A stretch of DNA of 64,000 bases. Origin: Streptomyces rugosispiralis. Its GTDB lineage: Bacteria; Actinomycetota; Actinomycetes; Streptomycetales; Streptomycetaceae. Positions 26,900 through 37,311 of this stretch are shown one piece after another (the stretch's first letter is position 1; the number at the start of each line of letters is the position of its first letter). A program made the position numbers and the translations under genes. The notes below the pieces were generated by a model. It saw only the letters and a program-made list of their open reading frames with translations, searched no databases and had not been told where the DNA came from. Where the stretch lies: the NCBI RefSeq assembly GCF_024505145.1, contig NZ_JANIAA010000011.1, forward strand, positions 1-64,000, written 5' to 3'.

Positions 26900-27697
26900 T
26901 TACGAGGCGAAGAGGCGTACGGACCAGGTGGCGTGCTGCTCGGCGGCGATGTCGAGCAGCGGCGCGGAGGCGGCGGGCAACGCGTCGGGACCCTCGTCGA
27001 GGGCCCGCCGCGCCGCGTCGGCGGCCCGCGCCACGACCTGGTCCAGCTCGGGGGCGAGGCGGGCGAGGACGGCGGTGGCCTCGAAGGGGTCGAGGCTCAG
27101 CAGCCGTACGACGGCGGTCGCGGGCCCGCTCACCACCTCGTACCCGGCGGCGTACGCGGCCTCCGGCGGCCCCAGCGCGGCGGCGTGCGCGGTGAGTCCG
27201 AGCACCACGGGCTGATGCGCCCCGCGCGGCCGGGCGGCGGCCAGGGCGTCCAGCTCGGGCGAGGGCCAGGCGGCGCGGGCGGCCCGCATCAACTGGCGCC
27301 CGAGCCGCCGCGCGGTGACCCGCAGCGCGGAGCTGGGCGTACGGGCATCCGCCGCATCGTCGAGCACGAGCGGATCGAGCCCGGCGGCGGCCGCGGCGGC
27401 GAGCCCGGCCGCGGTGAGCCCGACGGTGTGCAGCCGCCCACGGCAGAACGCCTCCAGGGAGCCCGCGTCACGAATCCGCCCCGCCGCGACAGCGGCCTCG
27501 GCCCCACCGGAATGCGCATGCCCTCCGGCGGGAAACCGCCCATCGGCAAGAACGAGCAACGCCCCGACCCCACCGAGGACTCCGCCCCCGGGCAACGGTT
27601 GACGGCCCCGATCCGGCCCGTCCGGCGACGGGGACCGGCCACCCGCGGCCGGGCCGCGGACGTCCCGGGGAGGGGGCGGGGTCTCGTTCGTGGGCAT
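26900..27697 (-). CDS. ureF: Urease accessory protein UreF
   Basis: A 265-residue all-helical chaperone. The UreF core begins around residue 44 ([23 protein letters not shown]) and continues through [14 protein letters not shown] and [23 protein letters not shown]. UreF bridges UreD and UreG and regulates GTP hydrolysis. The first 40 residues are Pro/Gly-rich and possibly disordered. Start ATG 27697; only 10 bases after ureC. Confidence 0.88.
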   Translation of the reverse strand: MPTNETPPPPRDVRGPAAGGRSPSPDGPDRGRQPLPGGGVLGGVGALLVLADGRFPAGGHAHSGGAEAAVAAGRIRDAGSLEAFCRGRLHTVGLTAAGLAAAAAAGLDPLVLDDAADARTPSSALRVTARRLGRQLMRAARAAWPSPELDALAAARPRGAHQPVVLGLTAHAAALGPPEAAYAAGYEVVSGPATAVVRLLSLDPFEATAVLARLAPELDQVVARAADAARRALDEGPDALPAASAPLLDIAAEQHATWSVRLFAS

Positions 27698-27707
27698 GAC
27701 GGGCCAC

Positions 27708-29432
27708 TCAGAAGAGGAAGTACCGCTGGGCCATGGGAAGTTCCGTCGCCGGGGCCGGTTCGACGGGCTCGCCGTCGATCGTCACGGTGAACGTGTCGGG
27801 GTCGACCTCGACCCTCGGCAGGGCGTCGTTCTCCCGCATATCCGCCTTCGTGACCCCCCGCGTGCCGCGGATCGGGGCGAACCGCTTGCGGAGGTCCAGG
27901 CGGCCCACCAGGCCGTCATCCAAGGCGGCTTGCGTCACGAAGTTGACCGAGCCCGCGGCCGCCGCGCGGCCGAGCGCGCCGAACATGGGGCGCGGCAGGA
28001 CCGGCTGCGGGGTCGGGATGGAGGCGTTGGCGTCGCCCATCTGCGCATACGCGATCTGGCCACCCTTGATCACCAACTGCGGTTTGACGCCGAAGAACGC
28101 CGGGTCCCACAGCACCAGGTCGGCCAGCTTCCCGGGCTCCACCGAGCCGATCTCTCCGTCGAGGCCCTGCGCCACCGCCGGGTTGATGGTGTATTTGGCG
28201 ACATAGCGACGCGCCCGGAGATTGTCGGCGCGGCCGTCCCCGGCCAACGCCCCGCGCCGTCGCTTCATCACATGCGCGGTCTGCCAGGTGCGCAGCACCA
28301 CCTCGCCGATCCGCCCCATCGCCTGGGAGTCGGAGGAGATGATCGAGATCGCGCCGAGGTCGTGCAGGACATCCTCGGCGGCGATCGTGCTGGGCCGGAT
28401 GCGGGACTCGGCGAAGGCGAGGTCCTCGGGGACGGCCGGGTTGAGGTGGTGGCAGACCATCAGCATGTCGAGGTGCTCCTCGACGGTGTTGACGGTGTGC
28501 GGGCGGGTCGGATTGGTGGAGCTGGGCAGCACGTTCGGCTGGGAGACCACGGTGATGATGTCGGGCGCGTGCCCGCCGCCCGCGCCCTCGGTGTGATACG
28601 CGTGAATGGAGCGCCCGCCGATGGCGGCGAGGGTGTCGCCGACGAAGCCCGCCTCGTTGAGGGTGTCGGTGTGGATGGCGAGCTGGGCGCCGCTCTCCTC
28701 GCATACCCCGAGGCAGGCGTCGATCGCGGCGGGGGTCGCCCCCCAGTCCTCATGGATCTTGAATCCGAGCGCTCCACCGCGCAGTTGGGACCACATCGCC
28801 TCGCGCGAGACGGTGTTGCCCTTGCCGAGCAGCCCGATGTTGACCGGAAGCCCCTCCAGCGCCTGGAACATCCGGGCGAGATGCCAGGGTCCTGGGGTGA
28901 TGGTGGTCGCCCTGGTGCCCTCGGCGGGTCCGGTGCCGCCACCGACGAGGGTGGTGATCCCGGAGCAGAGCGCCTGGTCGACGAGGGTCGGGGAGATGAA
29001 GTGGACATGGGCGTCGATGGCACCCGCGGTGAGGATCCTGCCGTTGCCCGCGATGACCTCGGTCTCGGGCCCGATGACGAGGTCGGGGTGGACACCGTCC
29101 ATGGTGTCGGGGTTCCCGGCCTTGCCGATCCCGGTGATACGGCCGTCACGCAGGCCGATATCCGCCTTGACGATCCCCCAGTGGTCGAGCACGACCGCAC
29201 CGGTGATCACGGTGTCGGGGGCGCCCTCGGCACGGCCGGCCCGGGACTGGCCCATGGATTCGCGGATCACCTTGCCGCCGCCGAAGACCGCCTCGTCCCC
29301 GGCCCGGCCGGGCCCGCCGCTCCGGTCCTCCTCGATCTCGATGAGGAGATCGGTGTCGGCGAGCCGGATGCGGTCCCCGGTGGTGGGGCCGAAGAGATCG
29401 GCGTACGCGGCGCGGTTGAGCTCAGCGGTCAT
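27708..29432 (-). CDS. ureC: Urease alpha subunit UreC
   Basis: A 574-residue catalytic subunit that hydrolyses urea to ammonia and carbamate with a dinuclear nickel site. The carbamylated Lys lies in [15 protein letters not shown]; nickel His residues occur in [21 protein letters not shown] and [16 protein letters not shown]; the mobile-flap region is MVCHHLNP. Length and N-terminus ([20 protein letters not shown]) are normal. The ATG follows GGAAAGGTGCAGC. ureB precedes it by 87 bases. Confidence 0.96.
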   Translation of the reverse strand: MTAELNRAAYADLFGPTTGDRIRLADTDLLIEIEEDRSGGPGRAGDEAVFGGGKVIRESMGQSRAGRAEGAPDTVITGAVVLDHWGIVKADIGLRDGRITGIGKAGNPDTMDGVHPDLVIGPETEVIAGNGRILTAGAIDAHVHFISPTLVDQALCSGITTLVGGGTGPAEGTRATTITPGPWHLARMFQALEGLPVNIGLLGKGNTVSREAMWSQLRGGALGFKIHEDWGATPAAIDACLGVCEESGAQLAIHTDTLNEAGFVGDTLAAIGGRSIHAYHTEGAGGGHAPDIITVVSQPNVLPSSTNPTRPHTVNTVEEHLDMLMVCHHLNPAVPEDLAFAESRIRPSTIAAEDVLHDLGAISIISSDSQAMGRIGEVVLRTWQTAHVMKRRRGALAGDGRADNLRARRYVAKYTINPAVAQGLDGEIGSVEPGKLADLVLWDPAFFGVKPQLVIKGGQIAYAQMGDANASIPTPQPVLPRPMFGALGRAAAAGSVNFVTQAALDDGLVGRLDLRKRFAPIRGTRGVTKADMRENDALPRVEVDPDTFTVTIDGEPVEPAPATELPMAQRYFLF

Positions 29433-29519
29433 GCTGCACCTTTCCGTTCGCTTCTCCGCCCGCGGGGCGCCGGCGCGCCCCGTCGTCCATGTGCCGCCCG
29501 GCGGCCTGGCGTGCGACGC

Positions 29520-29825
29520 TCACAACCGCCCTCCCGTCTCCCCGCGCAGCCCCGGCACGATCCGCTCCCCCGCGATCGGGATCAGGGCGACCTCCACGGG
29601 GATGCCCGGTTCGAAGCGCACGGCGGTGCCCGCGGCGATGTTCAGCCGCTTGCCGTGGGCGGCGGCGCGGTCGAAGTCGAGGCCGGGGTTGGCCTCGGCG
29701 AAGTGGTAGTGGGAGCCGACCTGGACGGGCCGGTCGGCGGCGTTGAGCACGGTGAGACGGGTGACCGGCCGCCCCTCGTTGAGGCGCACCGGCTCATCGG
29801 CGTGCAGGATCTCTCCGGGGATCAT
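29520..29825 (-). CDS. ureB: Urease beta subunit UreB
   Basis: A 101-residue structural subunit, normal length for separate-beta ureases: [55 protein letters not shown]. It assembles with UreA and UreC. The gene starts 13 bases after the ureA stop, so it is co-transcribed. Confidence 0.95.
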   Translation of the reverse strand: MIPGEILHADEPVRLNEGRPVTRLTVLNAADRPVQVGSHYHFAEANPGLDFDRAAAHGKRLNIAAGTAVRFEPGIPVEVALIPIAGERIVPGLRGETGGRL

Positions 29826-29838
29826 GGGCGGGCCCCCG

Positions 29839-30141
<303 letters not shown>

Positions 30142-30173
30142 GCTTCCCACCTCATTCTCACCCTCATCGCACG

Positions 30174-30272
30174 GAAGCCCTCATCTCGCGGAAGCCTCAT
30201 CCGGCGCAAGCCTCATCCGGCGCATGCCTTGATCAGGCGCAAGCCTTGATCCGGCGCAAGCCTTGATCCGGT
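30174..30272. repeat. Six imperfect 16-17 bp tandem repeats upstream of the urease operon
   Basis: Units at 30174-30189, 30190-30205, 30206-30221, 30222-30238, 30239-30255 and 30256-30272 follow the pattern GCAAGCCT(C/TG)ATCCGGC. The last two 17-bp units are nearly identical. The array begins 33 bases upstream of the ureA start on the divergent side and lies in the space shared with the M28 aminopeptidase promoter. It is non-coding in every frame considered. Confidence 0.85.
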
Positions 30273-31538
<1,266 letters not shown>

Positions 31539-31586
31539 CGAGCACCCCCACACCGGACCGGCGCCGAGCCGGTCCGGTCCCGTCCG

Positions 31587-31889
31587 TCACTCCTCGCGGC
31601 CCGGACGCCGATCCCCGGCGTCCGGGCCGCGGTGTTCCGCCGCGATGCCGAAGCGCCGCCGTTCGCCCGGAGCGGACGAGGTCGGGCGCATCGACGACAC
31701 GGTACTGATCACCTGCTCCTCCGCGCCCGTCTCGATCTCCTCGAGTCGCTGCAGGTCCGCAGCGGACACCAGGGCGACAAGCGGCTTCCCGTGGCGCGTG
31801 ACGACCACCCTCTCGCCGCCGTACACCACGCGGTTGATCAGCTCCGCGAGCTCTGCACGGGCTTGCGTCACCGGAATCTCGTAAGCCAT
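31587..31889 (-). CDS. Phd/YefM-family antitoxin, apparently without a toxin partner
   Basis: A 100-residue protein with the Phd/YefM N-terminal domain ([20 protein letters not shown], then [20 protein letters not shown]). The C-terminal 40 residues, which neutralise a toxin in complete systems, are short and Arg-rich here. No RelE/YoeB/Doc gene lies on either side: downstream is the convergent aminopeptidase, upstream the divergent clpP. It may be an orphan autoregulator or the survivor of a lost toxin-antitoxin pair. Two TGTACA cores lie 18 bases upstream. Confidence 0.82.
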   Translation of the reverse strand: MAYEIPVTQARAELAELINRVVYGGERVVVTRHGKPLVALVSAADLQRLEEIETGAEEQVISTVSSMRPTSSAPGERRRFGIAAEHRGPDAGDRRPGREE

Positions 31890-31906
31890 GCTGCCATCAT
31901 ATCTGG

Positions 31907-31923
31907 ATGTACATCCTGTACAT
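31907..31923. promoter_or_regulatory. Antitoxin-type TGTACA palindrome between antitoxin and clpP genes
   Basis: ATGTACA-TCC-TGTACAT: a perfect 7-bp inverted repeat whose arms each contain TGTACA, the core recognised by YefM in Escherichia coli. It is 18 bases from the antitoxin start and 51 bases from the clpP start, in an AT-rich stretch, so it could regulate both. Confidence 0.75.
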
Positions 31924-31973
31924 TTTTTACGGAGCCTACGACACCGCTGACGACGACGCCGAGAGGTGACGCG

Positions 31974-32609
31974 ATGGAACGACCGACCGCGCGCTATGTC
32001 CTGCCCGAGTTCACCGAGCGCAGCAGTTCGGGGACGCACACCATGGACCCGTACTCCAAGCTGCTCTCCGAGCGCATCGTCTTCCTCGGCACCCCGATCG
32101 ACGACACCGCCGCCAACGATGTGATCGCGCAGCTGATCCATCTCGAGCACGCCGCGCCCGACCAGGACATCTCGCTCTACATCAACTCGCCCGGCGGCTC
32201 CTTCGGGGCCATGACGGCGGTCTACGACACCATGCGCTTCGTCTCCTGCGACATCGAGACGGTCTGCCTGGGCCAGGCCGCCTCGGCGGCCGCCGTACTG
32301 CTGGCCGCCGGCACCCCGGGCAAGCGCCTGGCCCTGCCGGGCGCGCGGATCCTCATCCACCAGGCCGCGTTCAGCGAGCCGGTCGAGGGCACCACCTCGG
32401 ATCTGGAGATCCAGGCCAATGAGCTGCGGCGCACCCAGGAGATGCTCGAGGAGATGCTGGTGCGGCACACCGGCCGGAGCGTCGAGCGGATCCGGGCCGA
32501 CATCGACCGCGACAAGATCTTCGATGCCGAGGCCGCGAGGGCCTATGGGCTGGTGGACGAGGTCACCCAGAGCCGTAAGCGGCCGGGCCCGTCGCCGCGG
32601 ACGAGGTGA
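31974..32609 (+). CDS. clpP: ATP-dependent Clp protease proteolytic subunit
   Basis: A 211-residue ClpP. The catalytic triad is Ser104 ([11 protein letters not shown]), His129 ([10 protein letters not shown]) and Asp180 ([18 protein letters not shown]). The usual GQAASMGA box has become GQAASAAA and the IHQP motif IHQA. Such divergent single clpP genes are accessory paralogues in Streptomyces. The start ATG 31974 follows GAGAGGTGACGCG. It is divergent from the antitoxin gene and overlaps the next small gene by GTGA. Confidence 0.92.
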   Translation: MERPTARYVLPEFTERSSSGTHTMDPYSKLLSERIVFLGTPIDDTAANDVIAQLIHLEHAAPDQDISLYINSPGGSFGAMTAVYDTMRFVSCDIETVCLGQAASAAAVLLAAGTPGKRLALPGARILIHQAAFSEPVEGTTSDLEIQANELRRTQEMLEEMLVRHTGRSVERIRADIDRDKIFDAEAARAYGLVDEVTQSRKRPGPSPRTR

Positions 32610-32923
32610 GCGCGGTGCTGCCACCGGAGCTGCCCCCGCTGCCCGCGCTCACCCGCGCCGAGGGGAACCTGATCGACGGCTATCTGGAAGTGATCGATCT
32701 GCTGGGCCGGATCAATCCGGCGCGCGGCCGTGACACCTACGGCAGTCTGCGGGCCGCCCAGGCGCTGGTGGGAAAGGCCACCGCGCTGCGGGACGCGCTG
32801 ACGCTGATGCACGACCGCGGGGAGAGCGAGCTGCACACCGAGACCCTGGCCCGAGCGCTGCGGGTGCTGGACGGGGAGCGGCGCGCGGAGCGCGTCACGC
32901 TGCCCCCGGCGCTGCGGGCCTGA
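32606..32923 (+). CDS. Small conserved protein of unknown function, coupled to clpP
   Basis: A 105-residue, mostly helical protein ([45 protein letters not shown]). Its GTG (32606) overlaps the clpP TGA, so it is translationally coupled and a candidate adaptor or regulator of this ClpP. No motif I recognise. Confidence 0.7.
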   Translation: MSAVLPPELPPLPALTRAEGNLIDGYLEVIDLLGRINPARGRDTYGSLRAAQALVGKATALRDALTLMHDRGESELHTETLARALRVLDGERRAERVTLPPALRA

Positions 32924-33244
32924 AGGGGCTCGCCGGGGGTGCGGGCGGCCCGCCCCGTCGCCCGAACGGCGGAGCGGCATTCCGGCGCTCCGGACGGGAC
33001 CGGCTTGCGTCCCCGCCCGCCCCGGGTCCGTTCCACCACCCGCCCCACCACGCCGCGGCACGGCCGTTCGGCCAGGTCATGGACGTATGGCGGGACGGTC
33101 GACATCACCCGAACGGCCCTGACGTGACCACCGTCACACCGCGCCCTCTCGAGTCGGAACCGGCGCCGGCCTGCGTGACCATCCCTGGAGACGACAGGAC
33201 CCCGCCACCACACCGGGGCGGGGTCGGCTCACGAAGGGTTCCGT
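32924..33244. other. Gene-free leader before the NlpC/P60 gene
   Basis: 321 bases, no credible gene. It ends with a 9-bp perfect hairpin, GACCCCGCC (33198-33206) and GGCGGGGTC (33217-33225), 20 bases before the start codon. No ydaO/c-di-AMP riboswitch core, which precedes some such genes, could be recognised. Confidence 0.5.
33198..33225 (+). promoter_or_regulatory. Leader hairpin before the NlpC/P60 gene
   Basis: Perfect 9-bp stem with a 10-base loop, ending just before the purine-rich GAAGGG ribosome site. It could terminate leader transcription or stabilise the mRNA 5' end. Confidence 0.45.
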
Positions 33245-33721
33245 GTGATGTCTGCGCACATACGTATCCCCAGGATGTTCTCCCGAGCGAGCGCCGTCTC
33301 CGCCCTCACCGTCGCCGCCGTGGGCGGCACCGTGGCGACGCCGGGCTGTCCACCGGAGGCCGAGGCCGCGACCGTCGCCGCCAAGGCGCTGCGGATCGCG
33401 GCCGCCAAGAAGGGCGCACCGTACAAGTACGGCGCGGCAGGGCCGAAGCGCTTCGACTGCTCCGGGCTGACGCAGTACGCCTACAAACGGGCGGGCAAGC
33501 GGCTGCCACGCACCGCGGCCGCCCAGTACAACCGGACCCGCCACATCAAGGCCGCCTCCCGCAAGGGCGGGGACCTGGTGTTCTTCCACTCCGGCAGCGG
33601 GGTCTACCACGTCGGGGTGTACGCCGGCGGCGGCCGCCTCTGGCACGCCCCCAAGACCGGCCAGGTGGTGCGGCTGGAGCGGATCTGGACCAAGAAGGTC
33701 TGGTACGGACATGTGCGCTGA
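33245..33721 (+). CDS. Secreted NlpC/P60 peptidoglycan hydrolase
   Basis: A 158-residue exported endopeptidase. Signal region about residues 1-42 (MFSRASAVSALTVAAVGG, ending EAEA). The NlpC/P60 domain follows: Cys72 nucleophile in RFDCSGLTQYAY, His122 in VYHVGVYAGG and His134 in RLWHAP. It should cut the D-iGlu-mDAP-type bond of stem peptides. It has no other cell-wall-binding domain. GTG 33245 or the adjacent ATG 33248 starts it. Confidence 0.88.
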   Translation: MMSAHIRIPRMFSRASAVSALTVAAVGGTVATPGCPPEAEAATVAAKALRIAAAKKGAPYKYGAAGPKRFDCSGLTQYAYKRAGKRLPRTAAAQYNRTRHIKAASRKGGDLVFFHSGSGVYHVGVYAGGGRLWHAPKTGQVVRLERIWTKKVWYGHVR

Positions 33722-33808
33722 CCCGCCGTAGGGGTCAGTGACCGTGGGTAGGTTGACGGGGCCGGGACACCGCTGTGGACCGGCCCCGTCGACCACCGGA
33801 GGCTTCGC

Positions 33809-34204
33809 ATGGCGTATCTCAACCCGGTCCGGCACATCACCTTCGACGCCCGTGATCCGCACGCCCTCGCGCGGTTCTGGTCCCGGCTGACCGGCTACCC
33901 CCTGGAGGACTCCGATCCGGACGGCGAATGGGCGCTGATCGACCCGGGGCAACCCGGGGTGCCGGGGCTGCTGTTCCTGCGGGTCCCGGACGCCAAGGCC
34001 GTCAAGAACCGCGTGCACCTGGACATCCAGCCGCCGTCGGGCACCCGGGACGCCGAGGTGGAGCGGCTGCTCGGGCTCGGCGCGGGCGTGGTGGACGACC
34101 GGCGCACGGAGGACGGGCTGGGGTGGGTGGTGATGTCCGACCTCGAGGGCAATGAGTTCTGCGTGGAGCGCGGCGCCGAAGAGCGCGGTGTGGTGGCGTC
34201 ATGA
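33809..34204 (+). CDS. VOC-superfamily (glyoxalase/bleomycin-resistance-like) protein
   Basis: A 131-residue protein with two beta-alpha-beta-beta-beta modules (NPVRHITFDARDPHALARFW; VKNRVHLDIQPPSGTRDAEV; GWVVMSDLEGNEFCVE). This is the Glyoxalase_6-like subgroup, whose substrates are usually unknown. Its potential metal ligands (His in RHITFD, His in VHLDI, Glu in NEFCVE) are present. Start after ACCGGAGGCTTCGC. It overlaps the cyclase-like gene by ATGA, so they form a coupled pair. Confidence 0.82.
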   Translation: MAYLNPVRHITFDARDPHALARFWSRLTGYPLEDSDPDGEWALIDPGQPGVPGLLFLRVPDAKAVKNRVHLDIQPPSGTRDAEVERLLGLGAGVVDDRRTEDGLGWVVMSDLEGNEFCVERGAEERGVVAS

Positions 34205-35406
34205 GCGAGCCGTTCCAGGCGGACCGGACCTACGATCAGGTGTATCTGCTCTTCGTCGACACCTCGGGATATTCGACGATCGTCCGTTCGAACCCCAGGG
34301 ACCGCGCCGCCCACGCCTTCGATCTGCTGCGCGAACGGATGCGCGCCCGGATCGAGCAGTTCTCGGACCAGCACCGCTGTGCCCGCGGCGAATTATGGAG
34401 CTGGCGCGGCGACGGGGGCTTCTTCGCGGTCCACGACGACCGCGAGAGCGTGGCCCGCGATGTGGCGCTGGAGGCGGCCCGCGCCTTTCTCACCCTCGAT
34501 CTGCGCCATCTGCGCGACGAGTTCGCCCAGGCGGGGGTGGACGGCGAGCTGCATGTGCGGATGGCGCTGCACAAGGGGGCGATACGGCACACCGGCGAGG
34601 GCCGGACCGGCACCATCCACTCCCCCGACATCAATCTGGCCGCGCATCTGGAGAAGGCCACTCCGCCGGACTGCCTGGCGGTCTCGGAGGATGTGTACCG
34701 CACCGCGGGGCCGTACGCCGAGCTGTTCGCCCATGTGGGAAGCCATGAGGGCAAGGACGTCTATCTGATGGCGGGCGACGGCGGTCCGGGCGGGGCGGCC
34801 AGGGCGTGGCTGGCGGGCCGGGGGCTGGCGGACGGCGCCCCGGTGCACGCGTACCCGGAGCGGCCGAGCCCGCAGGAGAAGGCGCGGCTGCTGGACGCGG
34901 CGGCCGAGGAGGTCCTGGACATGGGGACGGCGCTGCGCACCACCTCCGGCCGGCTGGTCACCACCGAGCGCCCGGCCCGCTTCCGGGACGCGGTCCTCGG
35001 GCTGCTGCGCCGGGGCGGCACCTACCGCTGCTATCTGCTGGACCCGTCCTCGGACGCGGCGGCCACGCTCTCCCGCCAGTACCAGGAGGACATGACGCGG
35101 AAGATCAAGGATTCGCTGGAGCGGTTCGGCCGTTTCAAGGAGCGCTACGGGGCGGAGGCCGACGGCCTGCGGGTCTATCAGACGGAGGAGTTCCCGGGCT
35201 TCTCGGCGCTCACCATCGATATGCGCGGGCCGGGCGGGCTGATCCTGTACTCCTCTTATCTGCTGGGCACGAGCCGGTACGGGGTGATCGAGCGCGGCGA
35301 CATGCCGCACTATCTGATCGGCCCGGCCGCCGGGCGGGTCTACACCCGGATCCGTCAGCTGGCCGAGGCGCGGGCCTCGGAGGGGCAGGCCCAGCGCGTG
35401 CTGTGA
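34201..35406 (+). CDS. Class III nucleotide cyclase-like protein with unknown C-terminal sensor domain
   Basis: A 401-residue cytoplasmic protein. Residues about 10-190 follow a class III cyclase homology domain: YLLFVDTSGYS with the first metal Asp (D20), LWSWRGDGGFF with the second (D71), LHVRMALHKGAIR, and SPDINLAAHLEKA, where Asn145 is kept but the transition-state Arg is His149; then CLAVSEDVYR. Residues about 240-400 form a second domain (GTYRCYLLDPSSDAAATL; GLILYSSYLLG) that resembles DUF5919-like sensor domains of Actinobacteria. Whether it makes a cyclic nucleotide is unknown. Coupled to a VOC gene. Confidence 0.65.
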   Translation: MSEPFQADRTYDQVYLLFVDTSGYSTIVRSNPRDRAAHAFDLLRERMRARIEQFSDQHRCARGELWSWRGDGGFFAVHDDRESVARDVALEAARAFLTLDLRHLRDEFAQAGVDGELHVRMALHKGAIRHTGEGRTGTIHSPDINLAAHLEKATPPDCLAVSEDVYRTAGPYAELFAHVGSHEGKDVYLMAGDGGPGGAARAWLAGRGLADGAPVHAYPERPSPQEKARLLDAAAEEVLDMGTALRTTSGRLVTTERPARFRDAVLGLLRRGGTYRCYLLDPSSDAAATLSRQYQEDMTRKIKDSLERFGRFKERYGAEADGLRVYQTEEFPGFSALTIDMRGPGGLILYSSYLLGTSRYGVIERGDMPHYLIGPAAGRVYTRIRQLAEARASEGQAQRVL

Positions 35407-35425
35407 GGGTTCGGCGGACGGGCGC

Positions 35426-35854
35426 TCAGCGCACCGGGACGGTCCACGGCAGGGCGATCCAGACGGTCTTGCCGCCGTCCGCGGTCGGGGTGACGAACAC
35501 CTCGCCGCCCGACTCCGCGGCCAGACAGCGGACGATGACCATCCCGCGCCCGCTGTCCTGCTGGGTGGCCAGCGGGAGCCACCTGGGCCATTTCGGATGG
35601 CTGTCGGTAACCCCGATCTCCAGCCGCTGCTCGCGGTCGAGCCGTAGGTCCACGGTGAAGGTGGGCGACTGGCCCACGGTGTGCTCCACGGCGTTGGTGG
35701 CGAGCTCGGAGACGATCAGCCGCACGGTGTCGGCGGCCTCCGCTCCCGCCCCGAGCCCCCATTCCGCGAGCACGTCCGTGACATAGGCGCGTGCCGCGGG
35801 AACCGACGCCGGTGCGCTCGGCAGAGTGACGGATGCTTCCTGATGGTCTGCCAT
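35426..35854 (-). CDS. ATP-binding (RsbW-like HATPase) protein
   Basis: A 142-residue single-domain HATPase_c protein: N-box VSELATNAVEHTVG, G1 GVTDSHPKWPRW, G2 QDSGRGMVIVRCLA, end KTVWIALPW. It is divergent from an XRE-DUF5753/DUF397 pair, the recurring Streptomyces trio. It may act as a kinase or anti-sigma partner for that regulator. Normal length. Confidence 0.88.
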   Translation of the reverse strand: MADHQEASVTLPSAPASVPAARAYVTDVLAEWGLGAGAEAADTVRLIVSELATNAVEHTVGQSPTFTVDLRLDREQRLEIGVTDSHPKWPRWLPLATQQDSGRGMVIVRCLAAESGGEVFVTPTADGGKTVWIALPWTVPVR

Positions 35855-36129
35855 GACGGCCTGTCCCTTTCCGGCCGGGGCGCGGCTGCGGACGCGTTTC
35901 GAGGGTGGTACTGCGAAGCCGGTGAAGTCGTGGGCTGCCCCGACGGCTCTACGCGTCAGACTGCCACCAATGGTCTCCGTAACGGGGACGATCCACCGAG
36001 TTATGCATATATCTGTCGCCCAAAGCGGTGAACTCTGCTACGGAAGACCGGATTTGGAAGGCACACTGGGCCACTGGTGCGACACGCGCTGTGGGTGACG
36101 CGCCGAAAGGAAGGCGGGAGGGAGAACTG
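35855..36129. promoter_or_regulatory. Divergent promoter region of the ATP-binding / XRE genes
   Basis: 275 bases without a gene. A low-GC stretch (36000-36020, around GTTATGCATATATC) marks likely promoter DNA for the two divergent regulatory genes. Boxes cannot be assigned. Confidence 0.35.
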
Positions 36130-36999
36130 ATGCGATACGGCCCGGCGGTGCGTCGTCGAAAGCTCGGTGCGGAACTGCGCCGCCAGCGCGATCTGGCCGG
36201 GCTCACCAGTGGTGAGGTCGCGGGCCAGCTGGGCTGGCACCAGTCGAAGGTGAGCCGGATCGAGACCGGGCGGAGCGGGGCCAAGCCCTCGGATGTGGCG
36301 CGGCTGCTGGAGGTCTACCAGGTCGCCGACCCGGAGCTGCGGGCCCTGCTGGAGGCGCTGTGCCGCGGCGGCGCCTCGGATCCGGAGGGGTCACGGCGCG
36401 GCTGGTGGTACGCGTACCGCGATCTGCTGCCGCCCGCCTACCGGGATTTCATCAGCCTGGAGGCGGAGGCTTCGGACGCGTACACCCTGGAGACCACGGT
36501 GGTGCCGGGCCTGCTGCAGACCCCGGACTACGCCCGGGCGGTGACCCTCGCGGCGCTCCCGGATCTGCCGGGGCCGCAGGTGGACTCGCTGGTGGAGGTG
36601 CGGATCGCGCGCCAGTCGGTGCTGCACGGCGAGCGGCCGCTGCGGCTGCACGCGGTGCTCGACGAGGCGGCGCTGCGGCGCGAGGTGGGCGGACCCGGAG
36701 TGATGACGGCGCAATTGCGCCATCTGGCCGAACTCTGCGCATTGCCCCAGGTGCAGCTCCAGGTCCTGCCATTCTCTATCGGAATGCCCATTGGTATGAC
36801 AGGTCCTTTCATTATTTTCTCTTTTCCGCACATTAGTGACCTGGACGTAGTAGTTCTCGACCACCTGACGAGTAGCCTCTATCTGGAGCGGAAAGAAGAC
36901 CTCCGGGCGTACAGCGCCGCGTTCGAAGTACTGCGCGCTCACGCCCTGACACCTGAGGATTCGTTGTCCTTCATCAACAAAATCGGGGGCGGCGCCTGA
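36130..36999 (+). CDS. XRE-family regulator with DUF5753 domain
   Basis: A 289-residue regulator. Helix-turn-helix residues about 15-65 (LGAELRRQRDLAGLTSGEVA; WHQSKVSRIETGRSG), then DUF5753 with ETTVVPGLLQTPDYARAV and the C-terminal SSLYLERKEDLRAYSAAFEVL. Start ATG 36130 follows GGGAGGGAGAACTG. Bases 36765-36960 are AT-richer than the rest of the gene (around PFIIFSFPH), which suggests a mosaic or transferred 3' half. DUF397 follows 9 bases later. Confidence 0.9.
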   Translation: MRYGPAVRRRKLGAELRRQRDLAGLTSGEVAGQLGWHQSKVSRIETGRSGAKPSDVARLLEVYQVADPELRALLEALCRGGASDPEGSRRGWWYAYRDLLPPAYRDFISLEAEASDAYTLETTVVPGLLQTPDYARAVTLAALPDLPGPQVDSLVEVRIARQSVLHGERPLRLHAVLDEAALRREVGGPGVMTAQLRHLAELCALPQVQLQVLPFSIGMPIGMTGPFIIFSFPHISDLDVVVLDHLTSSLYLERKEDLRAYSAAFEVLRAHALTPEDSLSFINKIGGGA

Positions 37000-37008
37000 G
37001 GGGGCACC

Positions 37009-37245
37009 ATGTCCAAAATGTCCGCCAACTCCGTCGACTGGCTGCGCAGCAGCTACAGCGTCGGGATGAACAACTGCGTCGAGACGGCCCTGTTGGGGCC
37101 CGACCGGCTCGGCGTGCGCGATTCGAAGAACACGGCGGGCCCCGTCCTGCTGTTCACCCCGTCGACCTGGGTCTCCTTCCTCGAGGGACTCAAGGGCGAC
37201 GGCCCCGGCTCCGGCACCTCCCGCTCAGCCGGAACCGGAAGCTGA
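37009..37245 (+). CDS. DUF397 domain protein
   Basis: A 78-residue DUF397 protein (VDWLRSSYSVGMNNCVETAL; VRDSKNTAGPVLLFTPSTWV) with a Gly/Ser-rich tail. It forms an operon with the upstream XRE-DUF5753 regulator, whose activity it probably modulates. Short purine site GGGGGCACC before the ATG. Confidence 0.88.
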   Translation: MSKMSANSVDWLRSSYSVGMNNCVETALLGPDRLGVRDSKNTAGPVLLFTPSTWVSFLEGLKGDGPGSGTSRSAGTGS

Positions 37246-37311
37246 TCCGTCAGTGAAGTATCTGTTCCACGGGTGAGCCGCTGAGCCGGTCACCCTCCCG
37301 TCAGTAAGCCA

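Noticed and set aside
31539-31973. A RelE, YoeB or Doc toxin partner for the Phd/YefM antitoxin
   Set aside because: No frame of suitable size or motif lies next to the antitoxin on either strand.
32924-33244. c-di-AMP (ydaO) riboswitch before the NlpC/P60 gene
   Set aside because: The position is suggestive from other Actinobacteria, but I could not find the conserved core segments.
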